DNA from: Blasia pusilla
Lineage: Eukaryota; Marchantiophyta; Marchantiopsida; Blasiales
Assembly: GCA_050084515.1 (NCBI GenBank)
Contig: CM114274.1
Coordinates: 9,486,001 to 9,550,000, forward strand
Direction: 5' to 3'
DNA length: 64,000 bases
Shown piece after piece: positions 50,301 through 62,010 of the stretch (the first letter of the stretch is position 1; the number at the start of each line of letters is the position of its first letter). The position numbers were made by a program, and so were the translations under genes. Under the pieces are notes generated by a model that saw nothing but the letters and a program-made list of their open reading frames with translations, did no database searches and was not told the DNA's origin.

Positions 50301-52980
50301 GGACAACTTTGAACCACATACCGAAGGTGGAGAGAAATCCAAACTCGCAGTCGGCTCCATCGACCACAACCATTGACCGGCCGGCTCTCTCGAAGCCTTA
50401 GCTAGATACACCGTCCAAGAATTAGTGCACCCACGAGAACACTCCCCTCTCGGATTCTTCATGTACAACGCCACAGGGCCGAGTCGTGCGACTGAGATTC
50501 CATGTACTCCGGTATTTCTTGGGCCCAATTCAACGGGCGCTCACACACAAGACTCGAGACTCGGATCGGCCGTCAGCTGGGGACTAGTTCCAAGTCCGAC
50601 CCCATTCATTCATTCATTCAATAATCGCATTCGCATTCCTGCGCTCGGAAACCGCCGCCTCATCGCTACGAATTCTGTATTCACCAAACAACTTCTGGCA
50701 GCGATCCGAGTCTTCTTCTCGGTAAGTATTTCCTCTGCCTTGTACGTATTTTCTACACTCCAGTCTCATTCATGCATTCCTCAAGCACTCCGTCCGAATG
50801 ATTCGCACTTCTGCCCAACCTTCAAGCAGAAGCTTGTATTAGTTAAAGGTCAGATCAAAGCTTTACCAAGCTTTACCTGCAAGAAGATTCCAATTTCCAG
50901 ATTCTTTATTAAAAATCTAGTGATTCACTTTGTCCATCATTATGTTCATTTTTTTCTCATTAGTTTCATCGATTCAACCCAAAAGGTGCTCCATTGTTCC
51001 ACATAATTTCTTGGCATTCGCAATTATCTCCATTTCAAATATTAACCCTAATAAGCATTTATGAGTGAATGACTCCTCATTATAAATAATACCCATTTCT
51101 TAAAGAGTATTATCTGATGTTTTAGATCGAGACTTCGATCAAGTAAGTGTATTAACATTTTGCTTTATTATTGTGGTATAAAATTTAATTCTTAAGCTCT
51201 AATATGAGCTCACTATTCCCCAAAATTGATGAAATTCACTTTATGTTGTTCTAATTAGGAGTCTCCATTCCTCAAATGGATTAATATCACTTTCTCACTT
51301 CTAATTCCATGCCTCAAAATTGACTAATGCCCATGTTCATTCTCCAACTTTCAAAGTAAAGTCTTCGTTCCTAAAAATAGATTAACTTCACTTTCTCATC
51401 CTCTCACATTCTAATTCAAATTAATTGTAATTCCATTTAAGGTAGATTGGTATCATTACTAGCCTCATGCAAAGGGTGCATTGTATTGTGCACTAGTCTC
51501 CATTTAATGCAGTTTACACCCAAAGTTAATTTCATGAAACTAACTTTGATGAATATTTTTTGAAGTGAGAGGATTTTTATTTGTTATTGAAGTATTTCTT
51601 TCCTATTTACTTTTTCAAACTTTTTTACTAAAGAAAGCAACTCGTTTGAGTATAGATCAAGATAATGATTTGGATAGCCTTTGCAATGGTAGATGAGGCG
51701 TAGGGCGAGATAGTATCGAGGCCTTAAAGGAATCTTGTACTTCCATATTTTGAGAGGTCATATATGACCTCCTAAGAGTGACCTCCTAATAACTCTTACG
51801 AGTGTAGGTCACCCTTCCCTTTATGAGGAGTGGCAACCTTGGAGAGGTTGACCTTCATGTATGGCTCCACTTGGACCTATAGGGTCGTGGGTTAGTTGGT
51901 AGTTGATTTCATGAGGGGACCACATGTGTAGTTGTTAGGAAGCTAGTATGGGTGTACTACAGGTTGGTAGTGACGTGATAGGAGGGAGGTGACCTGTGTG
52001 TACATATCACCCATGGAGGTGCCTAGGGGGATATACCTCGGATGAGTCTCATTTGGAGCTCATGTCCTTAGGATTGCACACCCTTGTTGGGATCCGTGAT
52101 ACACTATGACGTGCATGTATTGAGCTTGGATTCTCTCTTGAAGAGTGGGCTAGGAATCAATTAGGAGATCACACATTTTGGGAATCCTTGTGTATACTTT
52201 CTCTTGCTATTACACCAGTGCGTATCTAAATCATGAGTATGGCTATTTGGATGAAGCACGCTTGATTGCAGATTTCATCAGAGATTACATTCCGTATTCA
52301 ACTTTATATCCTAAAGAGATGCACTCTGGTTTTGAATAGAAGAGAAAGTCACACTCAATTTGTGGTGTAGAGCACAATTGTGGTGCTATGGGGTTTGCAG
52401 GAATTGCAAGCTAGTGTATCGTGACCATGCGGGAGAACATGGGGCAGAAGAATTGCTGAAATCGAAGTGAGATGTTCAAAATTGTGAAATCTGTGCAATG
52501 CAATAGAGTTGACTGGATTTGAAGAGGGGGAGGCTTCCCAATCTTGGTGGAGTTGCTCAAGAGTGGAGCAATTAAGGATCAGATTGTAGGGATGGAGTTC
52601 TTGAGATAATTCTTGTGAGGAAATGAGTGTCAATCGTGACCTGATTGAGTGTGGGCAAGTCAGCAAGTGCGTGGGCACATCGTTGCTAATTTTGAGTGTA
52701 GTGTGCTTGATTCTAGACCAAATCGGATGAATGTTGGGTAGGAGGAAAATCAAGCAAGAAGCGAATGTAAGGAAGGCACAATGGTGTTTGATTGTGCAGG
52801 ATTTGATGAGAGCTGAATTTCCCATTGGAAAGATCACGAAAAACTAAGTCCAATTGTGAAAATGGGACCGAAAACGGAGTTGATTTAAGAAAGATTCCAA
52901 AAATATTCCTTGCAACCGCATATATTCCCTAAGATGAGCGGATCACCGGTGTGGAAAGGGTAGAAGAGCAGCACTGGAGC
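50301..52980. other. Spacer between two tandem arrays
   Basis: One open frame of 193 codons (50425-51006 +) begins in the array flank and turns AT-rich and hydrophobic-random. Another (52355-52837 -, 160 codons) is unassigned. Neither shows a domain I recognise. Sequence from 51010 to 51660 is AT-rich with repeated TTCACTTT and CATTCCTCAAA words. Confidence 0.35.
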
Positions 52981-52989
52981 TGTTGTGCG

Positions 52990-54450
52990 AGGTATCAGAA
53001 CTTACGTTCTGATAGCCCTTGTTTGGAAAGTGAGAAGGAGTGAGGAGGAGGAGAGCTCTTTTGAATCATTCAATCCGAACTAAAGTTCCGATTTCCCTTG
53101 TGAACGTGGTTCAGGAAAGAAGCTACCATGTAGCTTTCCCTGAGTGAGAGGTTGAGAAAGGTTTGGGGTGCCGCTAGTATGGAAGAACTAGTACCACTAG
53201 TTTGGAGCCGTTACTAGAGTGTAACTAGGACTGCTAGCCACAGAGTTGGTGGAGTTGAGGGAGGCATGAAAACTTAAGTTCTGATTCAAGAGATCCCTCC
53301 CAAGAGGCAGTTCAGAGCAGAGCGGCGAAGTAGGAATCGGAATTGAAGTCTGATTGAGCAACAAGGGCCGAGTCACCTGAAGGGTGCCGTGTGGTAAGGT
53401 GACAAGGAGCTGAAAAAAAGGATTTGGAGCTCAAGTTCTATTTCGAGCATAGTTGAACCAAGGCGTGGTCCAACTTCCTGGTGGTCATCTCAACGGCGTA
53501 GCAGAGATTGGCGGGGCGGGAGTGACAAGGAAGCAAGGAGGATTGGGAACTCAAGTTCCAATTCTATATCAGTTGGAGTACAGTGGAGCGTCTCAACTGC
53601 AGTTGACGATGGCGTGGCAGAGTGCGGTGGCATAGGGAAATGAAGTGAAGTGAAGTGAGGAGGCAATTGAAACTTCAGTTCCCATTTCGCTCTTCACTTG
53701 TGGGTCTTCTCTACAGGAAGGTGGAGAGGATAGGGAGGAGGCAATTGGAACTCTAGTTCCTATTCCACTCCTGAGTTGTGGTGTGTCTTCTCAACACGGA
53801 TGCGGAGATGAAAAGAGGGAGGCAATCATAACTCTAGTTCTAATGTCGCTCCTCAGTTGTGGGTTCTCTTCAGGGAGGTGGAGAGGATAGTGAGGGCAAT
53901 CGGAACTCAAATTCTTATACCCTTTGGCGCGCCCAAGAATTAGGGTTGGCGTGACTCTCAATTTCACCACGGCATTCAGAGGAAGGAGAGGAGAATATGA
54001 ACTGAAGTTCCTATTCTGCGGCGAGGGAGGAAGGAGAAAGAATCAGAGCCGTAGTTCCAATCCCGGAGTGTCAAGTGGGCGCGGCTCTCCCTACCAAGGC
54101 ACGGCGTGTGAAGCAGAGAGGAAGGAGTGAGCAATTGGAAATGAAGTTCCAATTCCATCATTCTTCTGTGAAGGAAGAAGTGAGCCAAGAGTATGTAGAA
54201 CTAAAGTTCCAATTTGGCACTCTTTCAGGAGAAGGATTTTCATACGCCCAAGTTTCAGGCGAGTTGGCAAAGCGGCGCAGTAATCAGAACCCAAGTTCCC
54301 ATTGGGATCAGTCCGTCGCCCTTTTCTATCCCAAGGTAGTCTCTTTTTGGTGGAGGTGAAAATCGAAACTGAAATTCCCATTCCCATCTTAGTCTCTTGC
54401 GGTTCCACCGTTTGTGGCGCAACGCAAATCAAAACTGAAGTTTCCATTCA
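52990..54450. repeat. Long-unit array with palindromic core GGAACT-NN-AGTTCC
   Basis: About 17 copies of a core resembling GGAACTCAAGTTCCAATTCC, at about 52998, 53076, 53270, 53339, 53428, 53549, 53672, 53748, 53829, 53910, 53998, 54046, 54139, 54198, 54287, 54366 and 54430. Spacing is mostly 60-120 bp. Between cores, G-rich text with GTGGAGAGG, CTCCTGAGTTGTGG and CAAGGAGG recurs. The core is far better conserved than the spacers. Non-coding; it may be the LTR or leader of the + strand Gag-bearing element downstream. Confidence 0.7.
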
Positions 54451-54477
54451 CATGTGAGCTTGGCGCAGCAAGAAAGC

Positions 54478-55930
54478 GTGGCGGAGAAGTGAGGCGAGTG
54501 AATCACAAGTATTCTCGGTGTTTATCACTGTGTGGCGGAGAAGTGAGCGGGAGGTGAGGCGGTGTCGCGTCGAGAGCCTTTCTTCGAGCAAGGGCGGGCC
54601 TTCTAGCTGCGATAGATGCGATCGATGCAAGGTGAACTCTCTAATAAGTTCTCCTTTTTCAATACAAAATTATGATGTACACTCTCCATTCTCGCACGAC
54701 AGGTATCACAAATGGAAGTGCCGAGGCGATCACTTCTTCGTAACATCGGACCCCGAAATTCCTAACTATAAAATCCCTATAAACTATTTTACGCTTGTAC
54801 ACAAGGAAGATAGCACAACTAGTGTTAAACCCTACTTGAGCATGCCTATTGACATCTATGGATTGCTATATAAGGACATACAAAGTACAATCCCATGTCC
54901 TTCCATATGTGACGATAGGAAGAATCACCGGAGTTGGAGATTGCATGACCTGGTTCATGAACGCCTCCCCAAAGTGATAAACTAAATAGCGAGTGAACCA
55001 GTGCCTATCCACAAAGAGTACCTTGACATGGTAAGGATTGAGGAAAGGAAAGTCGGGCACAACTCGTGCTCCACCCCTATCCATGCTTGACAGACATTCT
55101 CTACTCTCCTCAAGAATGGGTTTTGGTGGAGTTATTCTCCCAAGAGGGGTAATCCACTCTCATTGGGAAAGTAACAAGCCAAAACATCTGCTATTTTAGT
55201 ATGACTAAACTCTTCTGAGGTGACAAACCTCTCATCCCCACACACACACATACCACACTCTAGAAACCTCTCGAAGAATAGACCATGGTCAAGTTACTCT
55301 CCCAAGAGGGGTGATCCACTCTCATTGGAAGAGCAAGCAATCCCAAAACCATACACTCAAGAGAGACGCGAGAGACTCAAGATGTGGAATAGAAGGTGAT
55401 GAACCCTTGAAGGTCCCTCCTCTTTATATACTCACAAGGGATCCACAAGAGTACGAAATAGAACTTATCTTATCTTGTGCCACATGGCTTCCTCTCAAGG
55501 CTTAGCCAATCACATTTCGACACGAGTAGATTTCCTCTTATCTCTTCCAAAATATCCTCTTTTACCCATTTGATATTTTCTAAATTACCCCAACTAACCT
55601 AGCCACCAACCAAGACTACTTTTGCTTTTCATTAAAGCAACTACTTTACTTTTATAAAGTCATCTTTTATTTATTATCTCCTTTTCTTAAAGTTGGGCCC
55701 GCATAAAAGAGGCACCATAAAGAGGTTTAAACATAAGAATCTCCTTTTTCTAAGCCAATTTACTTAATACTAATGAAACTCTATCTAACACTTAATGACG
55801 AAGGAGTTTACACACTGGTTGATTTTACTATACGACAGCGGATGAATCACGGGCATTCTCGGCATTTATCGCTGCGTGGCGGAGAAGTGAGGCGGGTGAA
55901 TCACGAGTACTCTCGGCGTTTTGAGGCTTC
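54478..55930. repeat. 54-bp tandem repeat split by the 54563-55837 insertion
   Basis: Units contain GTGGCGGAGAAGTGAGGCG, then GTGAATCAC, TATTCTCGG and GTTTATCRCTG. Copies lie at 54478-54562 and resume at 55838-55930. Removing the insertion restores a continuous unit (GTGAGGCGG joined to ATGAATCAC). Confidence 0.75.
54563..55837. mobile_element. Solo-LTR-like insertion, 1275 bp, with 4-bp target duplication
   Basis: Begins TGTCGCG and ends TATACGACA, so it has TG...CA ends and a 5-bp terminal inverted repeat TGTCG/CGACA. It is flanked by GCGG on both sides (54559-54562 and 55838-55841). It interrupts a 54-bp tandem repeat whose empty site can be read off directly. It contains no long open frame. 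A diverged relative lies at 25.2-26.3 kb. A solo LTR fits best; a small DNA transposon is less likely because the terminal inverted repeat is only 5 bp. Confidence 0.65.
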
Positions 55931-55987
55931 GAGGTGGGAGAGGTGTCAAAGGAGCGAGTGGACGTAAGATGCCTTGAAGGCGCAAGG

Positions 55988-56011
55988 CGCCAGCAAGCCA
56001 GCTTGCTGGCG
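55988..56011. repeat. 11-bp perfect hairpin
   Basis: CGCCAGCAAGC, loop CA, then its exact reverse complement. It lies at the end of the repeat-rich segment, about 570 bp before the Gag-like frame. Confidence 0.85.
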
Positions 56012-56581
56012 GGCACAAGGACTTAGCAATCTGATGCTGATCCAGTTCAACATAACTTCCACGTCATACATTCCAATTCTATTCCTCAAGAGTGTGCTTA
56101 ACTAGAGAGTTCTTTTGCATGTTGTGTTACCAACACACCACAAGGAAGTGATGGCTAGATGTTGCACATAGGGGAATTTCTTCACTTACCTTGCTGCTTA
56201 TAGAGATGTTTGAGGGGTGACTTTTGGGTGACACATATTGTGGATTGGTGAGTGCACGGCACTACCGCGACTATTGTAGAGAGCTTGTTGGGATGGATGT
56301 ATACAACAATAGTTGGGAGTGACTTAGTGTGCGGGCTATTTGCCGAGTCTTGATCTCAAGTGAGATAAGTGGGGGCGTGTCCACAGTTTGGGCATTGTCT
56401 AGTGCGAAGCTAGTGGCTCAGTGAGTCATAGTAGTTTGTAGGTTTCACCACAACGCATCCACATAGTATTGGGGAGCATGGTAGTGGTAGAAGTGGCCGA
56501 GGATTTACATAGAGTGGGGCTAGGTAGTGAGGGTTTCCGCACAAGGAACCATCTCAATCGCCAATTGTAGTTGCTCCAGAG
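56012..56581 (+). other. Non-coding leader upstream of the Gag-like frame
   Basis: No open frame of note. By position it may be the untranslated leader of the + strand LTR element whose Gag remnant follows. No primer binding site was recognised. Confidence 0.3.
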
Positions 56582-57254
56582 GTGACGTCATCGGATTCTA
56601 AGTTACCCGAGAGGCCACGGAGTGTTGCAAGTGTCGCCACACTGTTGTTGTGGGACATGGATGATCGCGATACGTGTGGGTCCAGGAGGGAACCCCGATG
56701 GTTCTCAGGCATGGTGGGAACCATCGAGTTGGATGATTTTATGGAGGAGTTCGATAATTGCTGCGATGCATAGAGGATGTGGAACCAACAGAGATTTGAC
56801 TCCTTTATGGCGTGGAAGGGACTTTTTCAGCATCTAGAGGGCCCTCCCATAGATGATTATCACGAGTTTTGGATTCTCCATGAGGTGAAGATCAAGGCGT
56901 GGAGACTATTTTGGTCTCTGGGATATATGTCCCTCACAGGGCGTGCGATGTATGATGTGGCAGCTGCAATAGCATCTATTAACCGCGCGGGGAAGTCACT
57001 TGGAGGAGTTCTCGACCTGAGTCTTACGAGTATGACCATCCGAGTACCACCCGCATTCAACCTGTTGGTTGAGTTCTTCCAAGAGTTGGGGAGGAACTAT
57101 CAGGAGGTGAGGACCAACAAGCTGAATTCGATTCATGAGTTTCAGCAGGGAGTGGGAGAGAGTTTTCGAGAGGCCTATGCACGGCTCGACGGTTAATCAT
57201 AGCAACTTAGGGTATGAAGGAGGTGCAAGCGGTTCAGTTTTGGTATGCGATGCT
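56582..57254 (+). pseudogene. Gag-like remnant of an LTR retrotransposon
   Basis: Two in-frame open segments (56582-56773 and 56777-57196) are separated by a single TAG at 56774. The text is Gag-like: an acidic stretch (VGTIELDDFMEEFDNC), a tryptophan-rich region (WKGLFQHLEGPPIDDYHEFW), then VEFFQELGRNYQEVR and EFQQGVGESFREAYARLD, as in capsid-type domains of plant Ty3/gypsy Gag. It breaks off at 57254, where LTR sequence of the - strand element begins. No zinc knuckle or protease follows. The Gag call is by general pattern, not a firm domain match. Confidence 0.45.
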
Positions 57255-57358
57255 TGTCGTGCGAATCCACATTGTCATACAACATACATCGTTGACATAC
57301 CATACTCACATACATACATAACATAGACGAGAGCATCCACAAACATAAGTGTACCACA
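57255..57358 (-). repeat. Partial LTR copy of the - strand Ty3/gypsy element
   Basis: About 104 bp nearly identical to the first part of the LTR at 57361-57834, differing at about five sites (for example CGAATCCACATTGT against CAAATCCACATCAT on +). It starts with TGTGGTACACTT on the - strand, follows directly after the full LTR with two bases between, and is cut off at the Gag remnant. Confidence 0.75.
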
Positions 57359-57360
57359 AC

Positions 57361-57834
57361 TGAAATCCGTGAAAGACCTACTGTCATAAAACACGTATAG
57401 AATCACATACAATCGAGCCAAACGCACTCCACGATGGGAGAATCTAGGTCGAAGCTTGCGGGAAACACCATAGCCAAGAGCTCTACTCACTACCAAGGCT
57501 AATTCCCAACGCAACAGGCTCAACTCAAAGAACTGACTGTTCTTTGGGTGCACTCCACACTATATCCTCCAACCTAAGAGCGGGCCCTACTGGGAAAGTC
57601 AACCCCAACTGAGTAACCCCCAACCCTATGTATGAAACCGCATTTCTACCTAGCCACTACGGTCCTACATAAGGTATGGACTCTACTAGCACACTATACT
57701 CTATGACATAATCCGTATGGTCATGACAACTGTCGTGCAAATCCACATCATCATACAACATACATCGCTGACATACCATACTCACATACATACATAACAT
57801 AGACGAGAGCATCCACAAACATAAGTGTACCACA
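57361..57834 (-). repeat. 3' LTR of the - strand Ty3/gypsy element, about 474 bp
   Basis: Reads TGTGGTACACTT ... GGATTTCA on the - strand (TG...CA). It is preceded by a purine run TTAGGGGGGCGAG, a plausible polypurine tract, located some 170 bp after the Pol stop codon. The next 104 bp repeat the LTR start, which supports the boundary. Confidence 0.65.
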
Positions 57835-58009
57835 ACTCGCCCCCCTAACTGGCAGTTAGGTCCCTCTAACTCCCAGGTAGCCCTATACATCTACTACATG
57901 CTATACACCTTCGTGGATGCACGAATCAGAAGGCCGGGTGCTAGGTTGCCCCATCGTTAGTCGCACATCTGTAATCCATATCATGCAAAGATCAAGTCAT
58001 CTACCTCTG

Positions 58010-59173
58010 CTAAATACATCGAGGACAAACCCACCTTCCAGTAGGAACAACATCCATACGTGGAGTCAAACACATCATGTGCCAACCCCTAGAACACCGA
58101 TCACACATCAACATACGGGCTGCGTTACCATCAGACCCACACAACATGCACCTCAAGCTAGCACGTATCATGGCTAAGCTTGGGTCAACAGTACCATCCA
58201 CATTTGGAAGATAACATGGCGCACAATTACGCACATGGTCCTTCCAAAAAACTCCATCACGACCCTCCAACATGAGAACTCCAAAAGCTAACACCTCGCG
58301 CACTCGTAAAATAGTGCGGCTGCCGTCACATCCAAGGTTGTCGGTGCAATCTGCTGCAAATAGACATAGTCCCCCACATGGAACCTACGAATCGATGGTC
58401 GACAACCTCCACCCCGAATGGTTGCATACCGCAACGTATCTCTATGTTGAGCAATGGCAAGATTCTCTGTATTTGTTGGCATAACTCTCGAAAGAGCTCT
58501 CGCCGGCTGAGAACACACCTCATCCACATCTCTCGGTCATCAAGGTTCACCACCTCACTAGACTCGACAATTCTTTCTTTGGCAAGTGCGGATCTCGATC
58601 GTATAAAGAAAATAAGGTGAGAAGGAAGCCAAGGATGCTTGGCGACTGAACCTATATCCCATGGCTAACCATGACAACTGAATATCCCAGTCTTCAAGAT
58701 GCCCCTTTTGTAGGCCATACTTGCGCAATGCCCTCTTCACCGTCTGAACCACACGCTCAGCCAAACCATCCGCCTCTGGATGATCTCGAGACGTGGTCCG
58801 ATGATCAATCAACGCCTTGTCACACAAGACCTGAAACTCACCCTGAAACTCTGTACCCTGGTCGGTCAGCACTTCAGCTGGTGCACCAAAATGACTAAGC
58901 ACTCTATCAAGAAACGCGTACGTCGATCCCTCACTTGCCTTGTGAGGTAATGCCACCAACTCAATCCACTTGGAGAAGTGCTTCACCATCACCAACACAT
59001 ATCGATGATGTCGTACAGTCAACGGTAACGGTCCTGCAAAGTCCACACTCCAACGGTAACCCAACCCCATAATAGGCAAGGGGTGTAATTGTGGTGTAGG
59101 GACATTGAATGATGCCCTCACCCAGTCACAAACCATACAACGTGACACCAACTGTTGCATGTGAGTATGCATG
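58010..59173 (-). pseudogene. Ty3/gypsy integrase with C-terminal PHD finger
   Basis: 3' part of a Pol gene, entering after the insertion at 59174. The integrase keeps the second zinc pair (RCMVC), the catalytic core with Asp in VDFAGPL, Asp in TDQGTEF and Glu in GLAERVVQ, and then a long C-terminal region. The frame is broken near 58610 and again near 58460 and 58310. The last open segment (58303-58010) has a conserved linker (FWKDHVRNCAPC) and ends in a PHD finger at about 58150-58016: C52-x2-C55-x11-C67-x2-C70-x4-H75-x2-C78-x14-C93-x2-C96, with the usual Trp two residues before C93. The stop follows one residue after the last cysteine. PHD fingers read histone H3 tails, so by analogy with chromodomains of chromoviruses this could guide integration. 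The copy is dead as it stands. Confidence 0.85.
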
Positions 59174-60389
59174 TGTGATACCCACAATTTTGTACTCTTG
59201 AAGAATATATCTTTTTATTCAACGAAGACTCTTGTATATTATGATTTTGATTATGATTATTTATTATTATGAAGAAGAATGAGTGAATCACAAAGCTCCT
59301 AGGACAAGGCAGAGAGATGGAAGATCAAGGATTTGCCTTAGAGGAGAGGAAAACGCAATAACGAGGTCTCAAGGCTCAGAACAAAGCTTAACGAAGCTCA
59401 ACGAAGATGTACAAAGCTCTGTCTTTGAAGTGCTTTGCTACTTAAGGAAGCATCACGAAGAAAAGAAGAAAGAAGTACTTCGCTCTGGTACAAAGCACGA
59501 AGCACGAAGCACCGGAAATAAGAACGAAGCATGGAGCACTTCGTCCTCATGAAGTCCAGCGAAGCGAAGCTAAGAAGGACTGTGATTTCAAGCGACACAT
59601 GTTAGAACAGTTAAACTAGGAAAGGGCGCGACCCTTTGTATCAAATTGGTAGTTAGAACAATTTTGCACCGCGGATTCATAGGCATCGTAGAAAAAGCTA
59701 AGAGAACCATAGATCTAGGTAGTTAGAAATAGTGAAGAGACACTAGCTTCATCAAGAACGTTTTGAATCTTTGGATCACTTCCACTCGAGCGAATATTTA
59801 AGAAGCAAGGCAGAAACCATAATCATCATTCTCTTACGAAGTCCTTATGTTGTAGGAATGGTCCGACCAAGAGAGTAGTACCCTCTCGAGCTTGTATACA
59901 CTTTGAAGCTTTCTCGTTCTTGATGGAGTAGTAAAGCAATCATTCATTCATTCTGATGTGCGATGCTTATGTCTGAGTATTCTTTTTGGGTCTGCAGAGT
60001 GAAGAGTGAATCAGGCGAACCTTTCTCATCAGTGAAATAATCAACATGAGTTGTAGGAAATCTGTTTGATAGAGAGTAACTTGCCGAGACGGATTGAGTT
60101 CCGAAAGTAGGAGAAGTCAGCTTTTGTGTTGAGGTCTCTGTGAGGTTTCTTGATGTCGAGAGGAAAATCTACCTGAACATGCTGTCAATTCCACTAGAGA
60201 GAATCGAGAAAAGATCCTTTGGTACTAAGAAAGATCAGAAGGTATTGATAAGACATTGAATATAACTCATCCACAGTTAAATACAACTATTACAACAGAA
60301 TTGTAATTCCGAACTCTCTTTTCATCAAACAATGATCCTCTTGGGGATTGAACTTATTAAAACGACTATAAAATAGAAACACTTGTACA
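59174..60389 (+). repeat. Putative 5' LTR of a second LTR element inserted in the Ty3/gypsy Pol
   Basis: Starts TGTGATACCCACA exactly where integrase homology of the host element ends (ATGCATACTCAC on -). The right end is placed near ...ACTTGTACA because a primer binding site follows at 60412. It contains a run of ACGAAGC-type short repeats at 59380-59580. No second LTR copy is visible in this window. Confidence 0.5.
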
Positions 60390-60411
60390 TTATATATAGC
60401 AAGAAACTTTT

Positions 60412-60431
60412 TGGCGCTGCTGCCGGGGATC
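60412..60431 (+). other. Primer binding site, tRNA-Asp type
   Basis: TGGCGCTGCTGCCGGGGATC differs at two positions from the complement of the 3' end of plant tRNA-Asp plus CCA (TGGCGCCGTTGCCGGGGATC). tRNA-Asp priming is known in several plant Ty3/gypsy lineages. This sets the element's direction as + and places the 5' LTR just upstream. Confidence 0.75.
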
Positions 60432-60459
60432 ATATTCTTTGCTGAAAAGGGAGAGAGAT

Positions 60460-62010
60460 ACATGGGGAATCCGGGAGCGGGGAAAGAAGCCTCGCCTCTT
60501 GGAAGACCCAACCAGCTAGTTCTTACTGAAGACCATCTGATATCTCTAGCTATCCCCCTCAGACAATGGATGAAAGAAGATAACAACAGATTTGCTGCAT
60601 TGGTGCTAGAAAAGATAGAATAATTAATTAGCCTTGTCAATAAACCAGTCGCCGAACGGTGCTCCGCCCATGAACGTCAGTTGTACTTGGTGATGACCCG
60701 GTTGGGAGGAAAACCTGGCAGGAAGATTAAGAGCACCTGGCACACTTCTGTAGGCTTAGGAAGTAGAAACCTTTAAATTCCCTCCATGGACCCCTACCTT
60801 TTTGTGACCGTGGGTGCGGAAGCAAGTTCCCGGATCCCAGAAAGGGCTCATGGAAGGCTCCCGGCCCTCTTTGCGAGATCAGCGAGCCGATCGACGGAGT
60901 AAGCAACAAGAAGATCACCCGGCTTGAGACCTCTGGTGCTCTCTGGTCTTCGTCTTCACACGAAGCCCAAGAGCAAGAAGAGAGACAGGAACAAACTCTC
61001 CACTACATCCCTCCAGTTCGCTGTCGGACGAAGAGTCAACCTGGGACCCCTTTGGAGAGTCAGGGGACGAGGGGCCGACCCAATCAACTAGAGCGGAGCC
61101 GCTACCTCCTCCCTCCCGAGCCTCAAGCCCAGGACCCAGCAGCAGACCATTCCCCATGGCCAATACTAGGAAGACGCTGCTAAGGTACCCCACCTTTCTT
61201 TGGGGACGGCGAGATGATGATGGACAACTTTGTGTTGGAATTTACCCATGTAGCCAAGGCAAATGGGGAAGGCTCAGAGGAGGACTTGTTGCGAGTCTTT
61301 CCTGGCCTGCTCAAGAAGCGAGCAAGCCAGTGGTACGAGGGTCTCGGAGCGGACGTCACGGAACATGGAAAAGGGTATTGGAGTCCTTCCTACATGAGTT
61401 CCACGACTGGAGTTCGAGGCAGGCTTCTTCGAAGCTTCGCGACCTGAAACAAAAAAGAAGGAAACTCTCCGGAGTACACACAAGGTTTCGGCAGCCTGGT
61501 GAATAAACCGAACACACACCACTACCTGAATCGGTAGATTGGTTCGTGTCAGGACTATCCAAGAAATGGACAAGATCGCCGGCGAGGCCAACGAGTTCCC
61601 TAGAAGCAGTCATAGCCTCCGTAGAGGCTTACGAAGCCTCAGAGAAGTCCCGTAAAACATGAAGACGGCGTCACCAACGCCGAGGTTCGTCGCAAACTAG
61701 TGCTTCGTTGGAGGACGAAGCGTCCTCCACAGACACGGAATCCTCTATGGGGGATACTTCGGAGTCCTCAGACTCGGAAAAAGATGTAAAATCTAAACGT
61801 AAAGGAAAAAGCACGCGCCACCACTCTCCTAAGCACCGAAGGAAAATCCGACCCACAAAGCACCTTCCCTAGTGGTCCGAAAGTCCAGTAAGGGGGACAG
61901 CAAGGAAGGCCGGCAAGTCGGCCATGGAAGAGTTAAGTAAGCAAATGGCAGAATTGAAGGTACATCTGGCGGCCCAGAAGGACCCCAGAAGACGGCCAGG
62001 TCCGATGAGA
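60460..62010 (+). pseudogene. Leader and Gag remnant of the inserted LTR element
   Basis: After the PBS, the leader has a short frame (to 60623) and broken coding text. From about 61180 the + strand shows a Gag domain: FVLEFTHVAKANGEGSEEDL, LLRVFPGLLKKRASQWYEGL. After a one-base shift near 61360 it continues as ESFLHEFHDWSS...LRDLKQKRR. Later frames are charged and broken, ending in a MEELSKQMAELKVHLAAQ stretch that may be a coiled coil. At about 62010 the text switches abruptly to - strand RNase H-side sequence of the host element. The inserted element therefore has no Pol and no 3' LTR here. Confidence 0.65.

Noticed and set aside
50040-50528. 162-codon - strand open frame
   Set aside because: It runs through the 45-bp tandem array. 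Periodic sequence keeps the frame open without implying a protein.
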